Numbered from the stretch's first letter, positions 18,614 through 28,278 are shown. The stretch is DNA of 64,000 nt from Streptomyces shenzhenensis (GCF_003688995.1 NZ_PENI01000002.1:496001-560000), one strand, 5' to 3'. Numbers and translations: made by a program. Notes: generated by a model from the letters alone, not told the origin.

Positions 18614-18813
18614 ACAAGTTGCGCTGCGGGCCTGCGCTCCTCAGACGTAGCAGGCTGCGCTCGCATCTGTTGTATGTCCCCTCGGTTGTCGAGGCGCCGT
18701 CGCCGTATTCCTGGCGGGGCGCTTCCTAGGCTGTCCGGCTTCTGCAGAGCGAAACGGGCTCCCGGCGTAAGCAGTACCTACGACTCAATGTCCGTACCGG
18801 AGCCCTTTCCCAC

Positions 18814-20307
18814 ATGACGAGCAGCACCGAGACCACCGCCACCACCCCGCAGGTAGCGGTCAACGACATCGGTAACGAGGAAGCCTTCCTCGCCGCGATC
18901 GACGAGACGATCAAGTACTTCAACGACGGCGACATCGTCGACGGCGTCATCGTGAAGGTCGACCGGGACGAGGTCCTGCTCGACATCGGTTACAAGACCG
19001 AAGGTGTCATCCCGAGCCGCGAGCTCTCGATCAAGCACGACGTCGACCCGAACGAGGTCGTCGCCGTCGGTGACGAGATCGAGGCCCTGGTCCTCCAGAA
19101 GGAGGACAAGGAAGGCCGCCTGATCCTCTCGAAGAAGCGCGCCCAGTACGAGCGTGCCTGGGGCACCATCGAGAAGATCAAGGAAGAGGACGGCATCGTC
19201 ACCGGTACCGTCATCGAGGTCGTCAAGGGTGGTCTCATCCTCGACATCGGCCTCCGAGGCTTCCTGCCCGCGTCTCTCGTCGAGATGCGCCGTGTCCGCG
19301 ACCTCCAGCCGTACGTCGGCAAGGAGCTCGAGGCCAAGATCATCGAGCTGGACAAGAACCGCAACAACGTGGTCCTGTCCCGCCGCGCCTGGCTGGAGCA
19401 GACCCAGTCCGAGGTTCGCCAGACGTTCCTCACGACCCTCCAGAAGGGTCAGGTCCGCTCCGGTGTGGTCTCCTCGATCGTCAACTTCGGTGCCTTCGTG
19501 GACCTGGGTGGCGTCGACGGTCTGGTCCACGTCTCCGAGCTGTCCTGGAAGCACATCGACCACCCCTCCGAGGTCGTCGAGGTCGGCCAGGAGGTCACCG
19601 TCGAGGTCCTCGACGTCGACATGGACCGCGAGCGCGTCTCCCTGTCGCTGAAGGCGACCCAGGAAGACCCGTGGCAGCAGTTCGCCCGCACCCACCAGAT
19701 CGGCCAGGTCGTGCCCGGCAAGGTCACGAAGCTGGTTCCGTTCGGTGCGTTCGTCCGCGTCGACGAGGGCATCGAGGGTCTGGTCCACATCTCCGAGCTG
19801 GCCGAGCGCCACGTGGAGATCCCGGAGCAGGTCGTCCAGGTCAACGACGAGATCTTCGTCAAGGTCATCGACATCGACCTGGAGCGTCGCCGGATCTCGC
19901 TGTCCCTCAAGCAGGCCAACGAGTCCTTCGGTTCCGACCCGGCGTCGGTCGAGTTCGACCCGACCTTGTACGGCATGGCCGCGTCCTACGACGACCAGGG
20001 CAACTACATCTACCCCGAGGGCTTCGACCCCGAGACCAACGACTGGCTCGAGGGCTACGAGAAGCAGCGCGAGGAGTGGGAGCACCAGTACGCCGAGGCG
20101 CAGCAGCGCTTCGAGCAGCACCAGCAGCAGGTCATCAAGTCCCGCGAGGCCGACGCTGCCGCTGCCGCCGAGGGTGGCGAGGCCGCCGCTCCGGCCGCGT
20201 CCGGTGGCGGTTCGTACTCCTCCGAGGGCCCGGACAACTCCGGCGCGCTGGCCTCGGACGAGGCGCTGGCCGCGCTGCGCGAGAAGCTCGCCGGTGGTCA
20301 GAGCTGA
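18814..20307 (+). CDS. rpsA: 30S ribosomal protein S1
   Basis: Ribosomal mRNA-binding protein of 497 residues with four S1 (OB-fold) repeats at roughly 35-105, 122-190, 207-277 and 294-363. Examples are GDIVDGVIVKVDRDEVLLDI and GQVRSGVVSSIVNFGAFVDL. The C-terminal 130 residues are an acidic, Gln/Glu-rich coiled stretch and an Ala/Gly/Ser tail, as in other actinobacterial S1 proteins, which have four rather than six repeats. The start ATG 18814 has only a weak CCGGAG about 11 bases upstream, usual for rpsA. Codon use is strongly biased to GTC/CTC/GAG, as expected for a highly expressed gene. Confidence 0.98.
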   Translation: MTSSTETTATTPQVAVNDIGNEEAFLAAIDETIKYFNDGDIVDGVIVKVDRDEVLLDIGYKTEGVIPSRELSIKHDVDPNEVVAVGDEIEALVLQKEDKEGRLILSKKRAQYERAWGTIEKIKEEDGIVTGTVIEVVKGGLILDIGLRGFLPASLVEMRRVRDLQPYVGKELEAKIIELDKNRNNVVLSRRAWLEQTQSEVRQTFLTTLQKGQVRSGVVSSIVNFGAFVDLGGVDGLVHVSELSWKHIDHPSEVVEVGQEVTVEVLDVDMDRERVSLSLKATQEDPWQQFARTHQIGQVVPGKVTKLVPFGAFVRVDEGIEGLVHISELAERHVEIPEQVVQVNDEIFVKVIDIDLERRRISLSLKQANESFGSDPASVEFDPTLYGMAASYDDQGNYIYPEGFDPETNDWLEGYEKQREEWEHQYAEAQQRFEQHQQQVIKSREADAAAAAEGGEAAAPAASGGGSYSSEGPDNSGALASDEALAALREKLAGGQS

Positions 20308-20340
20308 CCTGAGCGCCTGCCGCTGAGGCTTGGCCGTTGA

Positions 20341-20376
20341 CTGAGGGGCCGCACCTTTCGAGGTGCGGCCCCTCAG
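20341..20376 (+). terminator. Strong terminator of rpsA
   Basis: CTGAGGGGCCGCACC (20341-20355) pairs perfectly over 15 bp with 20362-20376 around the loop TTTCGA. It starts 34 bases after the rpsA stop. Confidence 0.92.
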
Positions 20377-20410
20377 CCTTGCGAGCCACCGGTCGTCGGC
20401 CGGCCGCGGG

Positions 20411-20446
20411 TCGTCCGTGGCCGCGCGCGCAGTTCCCCGCGCCCCT
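20411..20446 (-). repeat. Dispersed repeat, copy B
   Basis: Minus-strand copy of the element at 4105. The 22-base core at 20425-20446 is identical when reverse-complemented, and the following GGCCACG is also shared. It sits in the gap between the rpsA terminator and the amine oxidase gene. Confidence 0.7.
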
Positions 20447-20560
20447 GGGGAGTTGTCCTCGCCCTTGTGGAAACGCGGGGGACACATCGGGGGCCGATGG
20501 CCCGTAACCGGCCATTGGGAGGCTTTCTCGGTCGTTCATGATCGAGATGGGAGCCTCGCC

Positions 20561-22177
20561 ATGGCACAGCCTCAGTCCGGGTCGGGAACGAGTCGTCGTA
20601 CATTCCTGCGCAGCGTCGGCGTCACCGGCGGCGCGGGAGCCATGTTCGCCACCATGGGGGCGCTCGGCCTCGCCCCCACCGCCGCCTACGCGGCCGAGAA
20701 GGAGGCCCCCTTCCAGCCGCCCCGCCGCGGCGACTTCACCCTCCAGGGCCGCACCGGCAAACCCGCCGAGGTGGTCGTCATCGGAGCCGGCATCGCCGGC
20801 CTCACCTCCGCGTACGAACTGGGCAAGGCCGGCTACGACTGCACCGTGCTGGAAGCCCGCGACCGGGTCGGCGGCCGCAACCTCACCGTCCGCGGCGGCG
20901 ACACGCTCACGGACATCAACGGCGTGCGGCAGACGGCCGGATTCAGCAAGGGCCAGTACATGAACGCGGGCCCGGCACGCCTCGCCCAGTGGATGGTCAC
21001 CCTCGACTACTGTCGCGAACTCGGCGTCCCCATAGAGGTCTTCACCAACTCCAACGCCAGCGCGTTCATCTACAACCCGGGCACCGGCATGACGGCGCCG
21101 GTCCGGTACCGGACCGCGAAGGCCGACGTCTACGGCTATGTCTCCGAACTGCTCGCGAAGGCCACCAACGCGGGCGCCCTCGACGGCGAACTGACCGCCG
21201 ACGACAAGGAACGGCTGCTCACCTTCCTCAAGAGCTACGGCTCCCTCGGCGCCGACCACACCTACACGGGCACCGAGCACCGCGGCTTCACCGTCGACCC
21301 CGGCGCCTCCGGCACGCCCGGGACCGAACTCGGTGACGTCCCCACGCTCTCGGAGGTCTTCGCCTCCAACGTCGGCCGCTCCTTCTCCTTCGAGTTCGGC
21401 TACGACCAGGCGATGCTCATGTTCCAGCCGGTCGGCGGCATGGACCGGATACCCGGAGCGTTCGCACGCGCCATAGGCGAGGAGCGGATCCGCACGGGCG
21501 CGCCCGTGACCGACATCAGGAACACCGGCGACGGTGTCGTCGTCACCTACACCCAGCACGGCCGCACCCGCACCGTCAAGGCCGACTACTGCATCGCCAC
21601 CCTGGCACCGCACATCCTCGCGAAGACCTCGCACAACCTCGGCTCCGCGGTGCAGACCGCCCTCCTCGCCGTGCGGCCCTCCTACGCCTCCAAGATCGGC
21701 CTGGAGTACAAGAGCCGTTGGTGGGAGCGGGACTTCAGGATCTTCGGCGGCATCACCGAGACCGACATGGACCTGGACCACATCTGGTACCCGTCCTACG
21801 GCCACCTCGGCGACCGCGGTGTGATCATCGGCTACTACAACACCGGCGCCCACTCCGAGGTGTACTCGGCGCTCACCCCCGCCCAGCGCCTGGAGCGCGC
21901 CGTGGCCCAGGGCGTCGCGATCCACGGGGAGAAGTACCGCACCGAACTGGCCGCGTCGTTCTCGCACCAGTGGAAGCTCGCCCCCTACCTGGAGGGCGCC
22001 TGGCACTCCATGCCCGGCGGCCCCGACGCCCCGGCGTACGCGCCGCTCAACCAGGCGCAGGGCAACGTGTACTTCGCCGGCGACTACCTGAGCTACCTGG
22101 ACGCCTGGCAGCACGGCGCGATCACCTCCGCCCGCAAGGTCGTCACCGAACTGCACCGGCGCGTGCTCGCCGCCTGA
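20561..22177 (+). CDS. Tat-exported flavin monoamine oxidase / L-amino acid oxidase family protein
   Basis: FAD-dependent amine oxidase of 538 residues. ATG 20561 gives a twin-arginine signal (TSRRTFLRSVG) with a hydrophobic stretch ending near AAYA, so it is exported folded. The dinucleotide-binding motif VVVIGAGIAGLTSAYELGKA (~67) and EARDRVGGRNLTVRGG follow; the C-terminal FAD motif is VYFAGDYLSYLDAWQHGAI. Likely reaction: oxidative deamination of an amino acid or amine with release of hydrogen peroxide and ammonia. The substrate is not evident. GGGAG lies 8-9 bases before the start. Confidence 0.92.
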   Translation: MAQPQSGSGTSRRTFLRSVGVTGGAGAMFATMGALGLAPTAAYAAEKEAPFQPPRRGDFTLQGRTGKPAEVVVIGAGIAGLTSAYELGKAGYDCTVLEARDRVGGRNLTVRGGDTLTDINGVRQTAGFSKGQYMNAGPARLAQWMVTLDYCRELGVPIEVFTNSNASAFIYNPGTGMTAPVRYRTAKADVYGYVSELLAKATNAGALDGELTADDKERLLTFLKSYGSLGADHTYTGTEHRGFTVDPGASGTPGTELGDVPTLSEVFASNVGRSFSFEFGYDQAMLMFQPVGGMDRIPGAFARAIGEERIRTGAPVTDIRNTGDGVVVTYTQHGRTRTVKADYCIATLAPHILAKTSHNLGSAVQTALLAVRPSYASKIGLEYKSRWWERDFRIFGGITETDMDLDHIWYPSYGHLGDRGVIIGYYNTGAHSEVYSALTPAQRLERAVAQGVAIHGEKYRTELAASFSHQWKLAPYLEGAWHSMPGGPDAPAYAPLNQAQGNVYFAGDYLSYLDAWQHGAITSARKVVTELHRRVLAA

Positions 22178-22243
22178 CCTCGTCCCGCGCGTCGACACGA
22201 CGGCTCCACGCGGTCCGAGCACCGCCCGGAGCAGCCCTGACCC

Positions 22244-22297
22244 GTCCGGGGGAAGCGGGAATGCCCGCGTCCCCCCGGACGTTGTTCCCGGGGGAAC
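22244..22297 (+). terminator. Two consecutive hairpins after the amine oxidase gene
   Basis: GTCCGGGGG (22244-22252) pairs with CCCCCGGAC (22272-22280), with a smaller GCGGG/CCCGC stem inside. GTTCCCGGGGGAAC (22284-22297) forms a second compact hairpin that ends just before the ribosome site of the PAC2 gene. The first looks like a terminator. The second could affect translation of the next gene. Confidence 0.65.
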
Positions 22298-22315
22298 AGA
22301 GGAGGAGCGGTCACA

Positions 22316-23251
22316 GTGCTTGATCCGCAGGGTTTGTACGCGTGGGAGCCGAAGGGGCTGGCCGTCGTCGACATGGCGCTGGCCCAGGAGTCGGCCGGCC
22401 TTGTCATGCTCTACCACTTCGACGGATACATCGACGCGGGCGAGACCGGCGACCAGATCGTCGACCGGCTGCTCGACTCGCTGCCTCACCAACTCGTGGC
22501 CCGCTTCGACCACGACCGGCTCGTGGACTACCGGGCTCGCCGCCCGCTGCTGACGTTCAAACGGGACCGCTGGACCGACTACGAGGTCCCGGCCATCGAG
22601 GTCCGCCTCGTCCAGGACGCCACCGGAGCGCCCTTCCTGCTGCTGTCCGGCCCGGAGCCGGACGTGGAGTGGGAGCGCTTCGCCACCGCCGTACGGCAGA
22701 TCGTGGAGCGGCTGGGCGTCCGCCTGTCCGTGAACTTCCACGGCATCCCCATGGGCGTCCCGCACACTCGCCCCGTGGGTGTCACGCCGCACGGCAACCG
22801 CACCGACCTCGTCCCGGGCCGCAGCCTCTTCGAGGAGGCCCAGGTGCCCGGCAGCGCGGAGTCGCTCCTGGAGTACCGCCTCATGGAGGCGGGACACGAC
22901 GTCCTGGGCGTCGCCGCGCACGTCCCGCACTACATCGCCCGCTCCCCGTACCCGGACGCGGCGCTGACCGTCCTGGAGGCCATCACGGCCGCCACCGGCC
23001 TGGTCCTGCCCGGCATCGCGCACGCGCTCCGCACGGACGCGCACCGCACGCAGACCGAGATCGACCGGCAGATCCAGGAGGGCGACGAGGAACTGACGGC
23101 CCTCGTCCAGGGCCTTGAACACCAGTACGACGCCGCCGCGGGCGCCGAGACCCGGGGCAATATGCTCGCCGAGCCGGTCGAGATCCCGTCGGCGGACGAG
23201 ATCGGGCAGGAGTTCGAACGGTTCCTGGCGGAGCGGGAGGGCGAGGGCTGA
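22316..23251 (+). CDS. PAC2 family protein
   Basis: 311-residue soluble protein of the PAC2 (proteasome-assembly-chaperone 2) family, found in nearly all actinobacteria. GTG 22316 follows GGAGGAG. The start [16 protein letters not shown], the central [15 protein letters not shown] and the [18 protein letters not shown] stretch match the family pattern. In mycobacteria and Streptomyces such proteins are suspected partners of the proteasome or of metabolic complexes, but no activity is proven to my knowledge. The C-terminus ends in an acidic helix. Confidence 0.88.
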   Translation: MLDPQGLYAWEPKGLAVVDMALAQESAGLVMLYHFDGYIDAGETGDQIVDRLLDSLPHQLVARFDHDRLVDYRARRPLLTFKRDRWTDYEVPAIEVRLVQDATGAPFLLLSGPEPDVEWERFATAVRQIVERLGVRLSVNFHGIPMGVPHTRPVGVTPHGNRTDLVPGRSLFEEAQVPGSAESLLEYRLMEAGHDVLGVAAHVPHYIARSPYPDAALTVLEAITAATGLVLPGIAHALRTDAHRTQTEIDRQIQEGDEELTALVQGLEHQYDAAAGAETRGNMLAEPVEIPSADEIGQEFERFLAEREGEG

Positions 23252-23584
23252 CCGGTCCGGGGTGGGCCGTTACAGCCCGCGTGGGCGACCGAGTCCGGGG
23301 CGTTCGTGTGCGGGGCCGACAGGGTCGGGGCTGTTCCGGCCTGTTTGTGTGCGGGGTCGTTCGCGTGCTGAGCGTTCGGGGGATCGAACGTGGTGCGGCC
23401 GGCCGTGCGACGGGGCGCCGGACCCATGGACGGACCGCGCTGTCCGTGGGCGGTTCGCCTGGTCGGGCCCGCGTGATCAAGGGGCGGGCTGTCGTGGTCG
23501 GCCCGAGCGTGATCGGGGGTGGCCGTCGTGGTCGGTCCGTCCCGCCGATGTCGCCCGCGGAGCCGAGCGTCTAGGCTTCCGTTC
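23252..23584. other. 333-base G-skewed gap before coaE
   Basis: No gene supported. The plus strand is G-rich and C-poor relative to neighbours and has imperfect internal repeats: GTGTGCGGGG twice (near 23308 and 23339) and GTCGTGGTCGG twice (near 23491 and 23525). The right end holds the coaE promoter: TAGGCT at 23572-23577. Confidence 0.6.
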
Positions 23585-24217
23585 ATGCTGAAAGTTGGCC
23601 TTACCGGCGGAATCGGGGCCGGAAAGAGCGAGGTGTCGCGGCTGCTCGTGGAGCGCGGGGCCGTGCTGATCGACGCCGACCGCATCGCCCGCGAGGTCGT
23701 CGCACCCGGCACCCCGGGACTCGCGGCGGTGGTCGAGGCCTTCGGCGAGCGGGTCCTCGCCGCCGACGGCAGCCTGGACAGGCCCGGACTCGGCGCGATC
23801 GTCTTCGCCGACCCCGAGAAGCTGGCCGTCCTGAACTCGATCGTGCACCCCCTGGTGGGCGCCCGCTCGCGCGAGCTGGAGAGCGCGGCGGCCGATGACG
23901 CCGTCGTCGTGCACGATGTACCGCTCCTCGCCGAGAACGGCCTCGCGCCGCTCTACGACGTCGTGGTCGTCGTGGACGCCGGCCCCGAGACCCAGCTCGA
24001 CCGGCTCGTACGGCTGCGCGGCATGACCGAGGACGACGCACGCGCGCGTATGGCCGCGCAGGCGACGCGGGAAAAGCGTCTGGAGATCGCGGACGTCGTC
24101 ATCGACAATGATGTACCTCTCGACGCCCTGCGGCGGCGCGTCGCCGAGGTGTGGGCCGACCTGGTCCGCAGGGAACACACGCACCGCGCGGGTTCCGCAG
24201 AGGCCGCCGGGGAATAG
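23585..24217 (+). CDS. coaE: Dephospho-CoA kinase
   Basis: Last step of coenzyme A synthesis: ATP-dependent phosphorylation of the 3'-hydroxyl of dephospho-CoA. 210 residues. P-loop [17 protein letters not shown] at the N-terminus; the family motif [11 protein letters not shown] follows, then [11 protein letters not shown] (lid and CoA-binding region) and a C-terminal VIDNDV stretch. ATG 23585 has no ribosome site; TAGGCT ends 7 bases upstream, so the transcript is probably leaderless. Confidence 0.97.
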   Translation: MLKVGLTGGIGAGKSEVSRLLVERGAVLIDADRIAREVVAPGTPGLAAVVEAFGERVLAADGSLDRPGLGAIVFADPEKLAVLNSIVHPLVGARSRELESAAADDAVVVHDVPLLAENGLAPLYDVVVVVDAGPETQLDRLVRLRGMTEDDARARMAAQATREKRLEIADVVIDNDVPLDALRRRVAEVWADLVRREHTHRAGSAEAAGE

Positions 24218-24267
24218 CGTGCGCCCGACAGGGCGTTGAAACTCTTCTGCGAGGGAAGGAGTGTGCC

Positions 24268-24648
24268 GTGCCCGAGACCAGCGGATCGACCGGACGTACT
24301 CCGGAGACGCATGTCATCGACTTCCGTGCCGCGGAACATCTGCTCAACGCACGGGATCCGCGGGGCGCGGTGAAACTGCTCGACGGAGTCATCGCCGCGC
24401 ACCCCGAGAACACGGCCGCCCGTCTGCTGCGCGCGCGTGCCTTCTTCGCCGCCGCGCAACTGCGGCCCGCCGAGCTGGAGTTCACCATCGTCCTGGAACG
24501 CGAGCCGGACAACGCGTTCGCGCACTTCGCGCTCGCCCGCACCTATGAGCGCCAGGGCCGCCGTGACCAGGCCAAACGCCACTTCCGGCTGGCGGCGGCA
24601 CTCGACCCGAACCCGGAGTATCTGAAGGCGGCGCAGTTCGATACCTGA
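24268..24648 (+). CDS. Tetratricopeptide repeat protein
   Basis: 126-residue all-helical protein. GTG 24268 is preceded by GAAGGA at 8 bases; an upstream extension lacks coding character. Two to three TPR units are visible from residue ~20: VIDFRAAEHLLNARDPRGAV, ENTAARLLRARAFFAAAQL and DNAFAHFALARTYERQGRRD, the last with the canonical W/L-G-Y-A-F spacing. TPR proteins act as protein-protein adaptors. It follows coaE by 50 bases and may be co-transcribed; a shared role is not evident. Confidence 0.88.
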   Translation: MPETSGSTGRTPETHVIDFRAAEHLLNARDPRGAVKLLDGVIAAHPENTAARLLRARAFFAAAQLRPAELEFTIVLEREPDNAFAHFALARTYERQGRRDQAKRHFRLAAALDPNPEYLKAAQFDT

Positions 24649-24739
24649 GCCTGTCCGGGCGGCGTCGCCGGCCGGCTCCATGACCCCGACGCCCCTGGCC
24701 GCCGCCCGGACCGTCACGGGCGCCCGCGCTTGCGGACGG

Positions 24740-25066
24740 TCATGGGTGCCAGTGCTGTGGCGGGCGGCGGTAGGGCAGCCGGCTCTGCGGTGGGCGACGG
24801 TGGGGCGGCGGACTGTCCGGCGGGGTGTACGGCGGGACGTCCCGGCCCGGCTGGTAGTGCGGCCCCTGACGGATGTGTCTGAGGATCATGGCCATGTCGA
24901 TGGTGGCCACCAGCCACAGCACCCCACAGGCGGCGGCCCAGCCCGGCTGCCCCACCAGCGCGAACATCGCTGTGCCGAAGACCGCCCAGGTCAGCCCCCA
25001 CACGCTCAGCCAGAACCGTGCCCGCAGCGCACTGCGTGCGGTCGTCGGCTCACTGCCCGTACGCAT
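24740..25066 (-). CDS. DUF6343 family small membrane protein
   Basis: 108 residues from ATG 25066, with AGAGGAG about 12 bases upstream; further upstream codons do not look coding. The product starts MRTGSEPTTARSALRARFWL, has two hydrophobic segments (~18-38 and ~42-60), then RHIRQGPHYQPGRDVPPY, which I associate with the Streptomyces DUF6343 family, and a Pro/Arg tail. Function unknown. It is divergent from the methyltransferase at 25318. Confidence 0.75.
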   Translation of the reverse strand: MRTGSEPTTARSALRARFWLSVWGLTWAVFGTAMFALVGQPGWAAACGVLWLVATIDMAMILRHIRQGPHYQPGRDVPPYTPPDSPPPHRRPPQSRLPYRRPPQHWHP

Positions 25067-25186
25067 CGGATCACCACTCCTCTTTGCAACGTACTCTTCG
25101 AGGCGGGCACCGACCACATCGGCGTCCCCCGCCGTCCGGTCCGGCTCGGTGATCGTTCCCTGGCGCGGGCACGGGAGTGAGGACAC

Positions 25187-25238
25187 GGAACCCGCGGACG
25201 CCGAGCCCGTTCGTGTTCGGCGACCCGCGGGTGGTTCC
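25187..25238. other. Long imperfect inverted repeat between divergent genes
   Basis: GGAACCCGCGG (25187-25197) pairs with CCGCGGG-TGG-TTCC (25225-25238), and GCCGA (25200-25204) pairs with TCGGC (25217-25221). No gene ends into it from either side, so a terminator role is unlikely. An operator or a folded leader of the methyltransferase mRNA is possible. Confidence 0.5.
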
Positions 25239-25317
25239 TGATCCGGTCGGAATTACTCGAACGGGTGAACAGGCGGGGTGGGGGAACGGGCGTACGACGC
25301 CGGGCCGTTGTTCGGGC

Positions 25318-26010
25318 ATGACGGTTGAAATGCGCGAGGGATACGAGGGAACAGGACCCGGTGCGATCACCCCGGACGGCTGCGCGGTGGAGCTGTACTC
25401 GCGCCTGCCGGTGGGGATCGAGCCGGACATCATCGCCGCGGCGGTGCCGGCCGGGGCAAGCATCCTGGAACTGGGCAGCGGCGTCGGACGCGTGACCCAC
25501 CCCCTGCTGGAGCGCGGGTTCACGGTCACCGCGGTCGACGAGTCCGCAGAGATGCTGCAGCGCGTCCGCGGGGCGCGCACGATATGCAGCCCGATCGAGG
25601 ATCTCGACCTGGGCGAGACGTTCGACGTGGTGATGCTCGCGTCGTTCCTGGTGCACGCCGGGGACGTCGAGGTGCGGCGGGGACTGCTGCGCACCTGCGC
25701 CCGGCACGTGGCGGAGGGCGGCTGCGTGCTGATCCAGCGGGAGGGCGAGGACTACCACACGAACCTCCCGCGGGAGCGGGTCGACCCGAGCGGCTGCACG
25801 CTGCGCATGGTGTCGGCCGATCCGGTCGGCGACGGGGTGAACTCGGTGTACGCGGAGTATGTGTTCCCGGACGCGGTCTGGACACAGAGGTTCCTGGCCC
25901 GGCCGCTGACAAAGGAACAGTTCGAGGAAGCGCTGACGGAGGCCGGACTGGAGGTGGACACGTACCTGACCCCGGACCGAATCTGGGCACGGGCAGTCCG
26001 GGCGGCCTAG
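25318..26010 (+). CDS. Class I SAM-dependent methyltransferase
   Basis: 230 residues from ATG 25318. Motif I SILELGSGVGRVTHPLLERG (~50), acidic loop VTAVDESAEMLQRV, and FDVVMLASFLVHAG as motif IV. The catalytic fold is Methyltransf_25-like. The C-terminal strand region (SVYAEYVFPDAVWTQRFLAR, FEEALTEAGLEVDTYL) fits a small-molecule methyltransferase. No SD sequence is obvious, so the start is moderately sure. Substrate unknown; no biosynthetic neighbours. Confidence 0.85.
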   Translation: MTVEMREGYEGTGPGAITPDGCAVELYSRLPVGIEPDIIAAAVPAGASILELGSGVGRVTHPLLERGFTVTAVDESAEMLQRVRGARTICSPIEDLDLGETFDVVMLASFLVHAGDVEVRRGLLRTCARHVAEGGCVLIQREGEDYHTNLPRERVDPSGCTLRMVSADPVGDGVNSVYAEYVFPDAVWTQRFLARPLTKEQFEEALTEAGLEVDTYLTPDRIWARAVRAA

Positions 26011-26197
26011 CACTGTGACCGCACAGGTGCGGTTGTGACGGCCGGCCGCTCTGGCGACACGACCCGGCCGCGGAGGCCGTAGAGCCGGGTGGGCCTGGGA
26101 CGAACACCGACGAGAATCAGCCGGGCGGCGATGAGTTCGGGCACGGAAAGGGGTCTGCCTCTGTGACAGCAACCAGGACGCTTCAACGGGAGACCCC

Positions 26198-26662
26198 ATG
26201 TCCGAGATCACCGCCTCCGGCACCTCAGCCACCGACACCGCGTCCGGTACGGTCATCGCCGAGTCCGCGACCCCGCGCGGCCGCCGCGCCCGTGCCGCCC
26301 TGTTCGGACTGCAGGTGCTGCTCGCGCTCTTCTACGCCCTCGCCAGTGCCCTGCCCAAGCTGATCGCGCACTCCTCGGCCGTCGAGTCCTTCGACACGAT
26401 CGGCTGGGGCAGCACGGGCATGTACACCATCGGCGTGCTCGAACTGGCAGGCGCGGTCGCCCTGTTGATACCCGCCCTGCAGTCGGTGGCGGCCATGGCG
26501 CTCGGCGCGCTCATGCTGGGGGCGTTCGTCGTCCAGCTCACCTCGTTCGACGGAGAGAACGCGGCGACCCCGCTCATCCTGATCGTGCCGCTGGCCCTCA
26601 TAGCCTGGGCCCGGCGCAGGCACAACGCGGATCTGCTGCGGCTGGTGCGCCGACAGGCATGA
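26198..26662 (+). CDS. DoxX family membrane protein
   Basis: 154 residues with four predicted membrane helices after a Ser/Thr-rich N-terminal tail: [57 protein letters not shown] and [16 protein letters not shown]. The short GWG loop and helix pattern match DoxX/DoxD-like proteins, whose roles range from quinone-linked thiosulfate oxidation to oxidative-stress complexes. ATG 26198 has GGGAG about 7 bases upstream. It stands alone between unrelated genes. Confidence 0.85.
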   Translation: MSEITASGTSATDTASGTVIAESATPRGRRARAALFGLQVLLALFYALASALPKLIAHSSAVESFDTIGWGSTGMYTIGVLELAGAVALLIPALQSVAAMALGALMLGAFVVQLTSFDGENAATPLILIVPLALIAWARRRHNADLLRLVRRQA

Positions 26663-26747
26663 CCGGCGTACCGCGGCGGCGTCCGACGGGCCGGGGCCGG
26701 GCGGGCGCCGCCACGGCGACATACGTGGCGTGAGGCCCCCGTGTGCG

Positions 26748-27368
26748 TCAACGGGAGCCTGGGGGGCGGCTGCTGAGGCCGCGCAGGGCCCGCAGGCGTT
26801 CCAGTTCGCGGCGGTCGCGCTTGGTGGGCCGGCCGGTGCCGGGGTCGCGCACACCCGCGGGGGCGATGGCCTCGCGGGGCGGGGGCGGCGGCGAGTTGTC
26901 GACATAGCACTGAACCGCCACGGGGGCGCCGACCCGCTTGCGGATCAGGCGCTTGACGACGACGATCCGCTCACGGCCCTCGTTCCGCAGCCGCACCTCG
27001 TCGCCGACGCGCACGGAGTACGCCGGCTTCACGCGCTCGCCGTTGACGCGGACGTGGCCGCCACGGCAGGCGGCGGCGCCGAGAGAACGGGTCTTGATCA
27101 GGCGTACGGCCCAGATCCAGCTGTCGATGCGGACGGTCTCGCCCTTGCCCGGACCGGCCGCCTCGGCGGCGGCCATCGCCGCGGCGATCTTGGGGTCCGG
27201 GGTGTCGCCGGTGGCGGGCGCGTCCGGGGTGCCCCCGGACTCGGCAGCGGCCCGCGCGCGGAGGCCCTCGGCCGGGGCGTCGGCCCGGGTGTCCGGCAGG
27301 GCGTCCGCCGGATCGCCGGTTCGCCCGGCCCCGTGGTCCCTGTTCACGTCCGCGTCCTCGGAAGCCAT
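26748..27368 (-). CDS. S4-domain RNA-binding protein (Hsp15-like)
   Basis: 206 residues. The S4 RNA-binding domain spans ~78-140: [40 protein letters not shown] and [20 protein letters not shown]. This matches HslR/Hsp15, which rescues stalled 50S subunits with attached nascent chains in E. coli. The first ~70 residues are a disordered Ala/Asp/Gly tail not found in HslR, and the C-terminus is a basic Arg-rich tail. The role by homology is ribosome-associated RNA binding. Confidence 0.85.
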   Translation of the reverse strand: MASEDADVNRDHGAGRTGDPADALPDTRADAPAEGLRARAAAESGGTPDAPATGDTPDPKIAAAMAAAEAAGPGKGETVRIDSWIWAVRLIKTRSLGAAACRGGHVRVNGERVKPAYSVRVGDEVRLRNEGRERIVVVKRLIRKRVGAPVAVQCYVDNSPPPPPREAIAPAGVRDPGTGRPTKRDRRELERLRALRGLSSRPPGSR

Positions 27369-27539
27369 GCACCGACCCTAGCGCGCCGGGCCGGGGGACG
27401 CGGCGGCGTTTTCCCGCCCGCCGTGCTGCCGGCCGCGCTGCCCGCCGCCGGGTGCTCGCCGCAGGTCCCCGCGGTCCGCAGCTCGCGGCCTCCGGCTGCG
27501 GCGCCGGATGCGGCCGTTCGCCGGGCATACCGTGGGGGC

Positions 27540-28241
27540 ATGGACAGCAGCCGCCTCGACGCTCTCGACCGGCGCATCGCCGGCTGCCGGGCCTGCCCGC
27601 GGCTGGTCGCCTGGCGCGAGGAGGTGGCCCGGACCAAGCGGGCCGCCTTCGCGGACTGGACGTACTGGGGCCGTCCCGTGCCCGGCTACGGACCGCCCGA
27701 CGCCCGGCTGCTGATCGTCGGGCTGGCGCCCGCCGCGCACGGCGGGAACCGGACCGGCCGGATGTTCACCGGCGACCGTTCGGGAGACGTGCTGTACCGG
27801 GCGCTGTACGACCTCGGGCTGGCCTCGCAGCCCACCTCCGTGAGCGCCGACGACGGCCTGGAACTGTACGGCGTGCGTGTCACCTCGCCGGTGCACTGCG
27901 CCCCGCCCGCCAACCGGCCGACGCCCGTGGAGCGCGACACCTGCCGCCCCTGGCTGGTGCGGGAGCTGAGGCTGCTGCGGCCCACCCTGCGGGCCGCGGT
28001 CGTGCTGGGTGCCTTCGGCTGGCAGGCCGCGCTGCCCGCGTTCGCCGAGGCGGGCTGGACGGTGCCGCGGCCCCGGCCGGCCTTCGCGCACGGCACCCGG
28101 GTGTCCCTCGACGGGCTGGACCTCTTCGGCTGCTTCCACGTCAGCCAGCGCAACACCTTCACCGGACGGCTCACGCCCGAGATGCTGCGGGAGGTGCTGC
28201 GCACGGCGGCGGACGCGGCAGGGCTGCCCGGCCGGAAATGA
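27540..28241 (+). CDS. Family 5 uracil-DNA glycosylase (UDGb)
   Basis: 233-residue base-excision repair enzyme that removes uracil and some deaminated purines from DNA. The N-terminal [13 protein letters not shown] and the later Cys residues match the iron-sulfur-binding pattern of families 4 and 5. The family 5 motif [20 protein letters not shown] lacks the catalytic Asp/Asn of family 1, as known for UDGb. The second motif is [18 protein letters not shown] 27540 has no ribosome site; TACCGT ends 6 bases upstream, so a leaderless transcript is likely. No PafBC-type left half is present here. Confidence 0.92.
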   Translation: MDSSRLDALDRRIAGCRACPRLVAWREEVARTKRAAFADWTYWGRPVPGYGPPDARLLIVGLAPAAHGGNRTGRMFTGDRSGDVLYRALYDLGLASQPTSVSADDGLELYGVRVTSPVHCAPPANRPTPVERDTCRPWLVRELRLLRPTLRAAVVLGAFGWQAALPAFAEAGWTVPRPRPAFAHGTRVSLDGLDLFGCFHVSQRNTFTGRLTPEMLREVLRTAADAAGLPGRK

Positions 28242-28278
28242 GGGGACAGGTCCGTCGCCGGGCCGTTACGGTGCGCCG

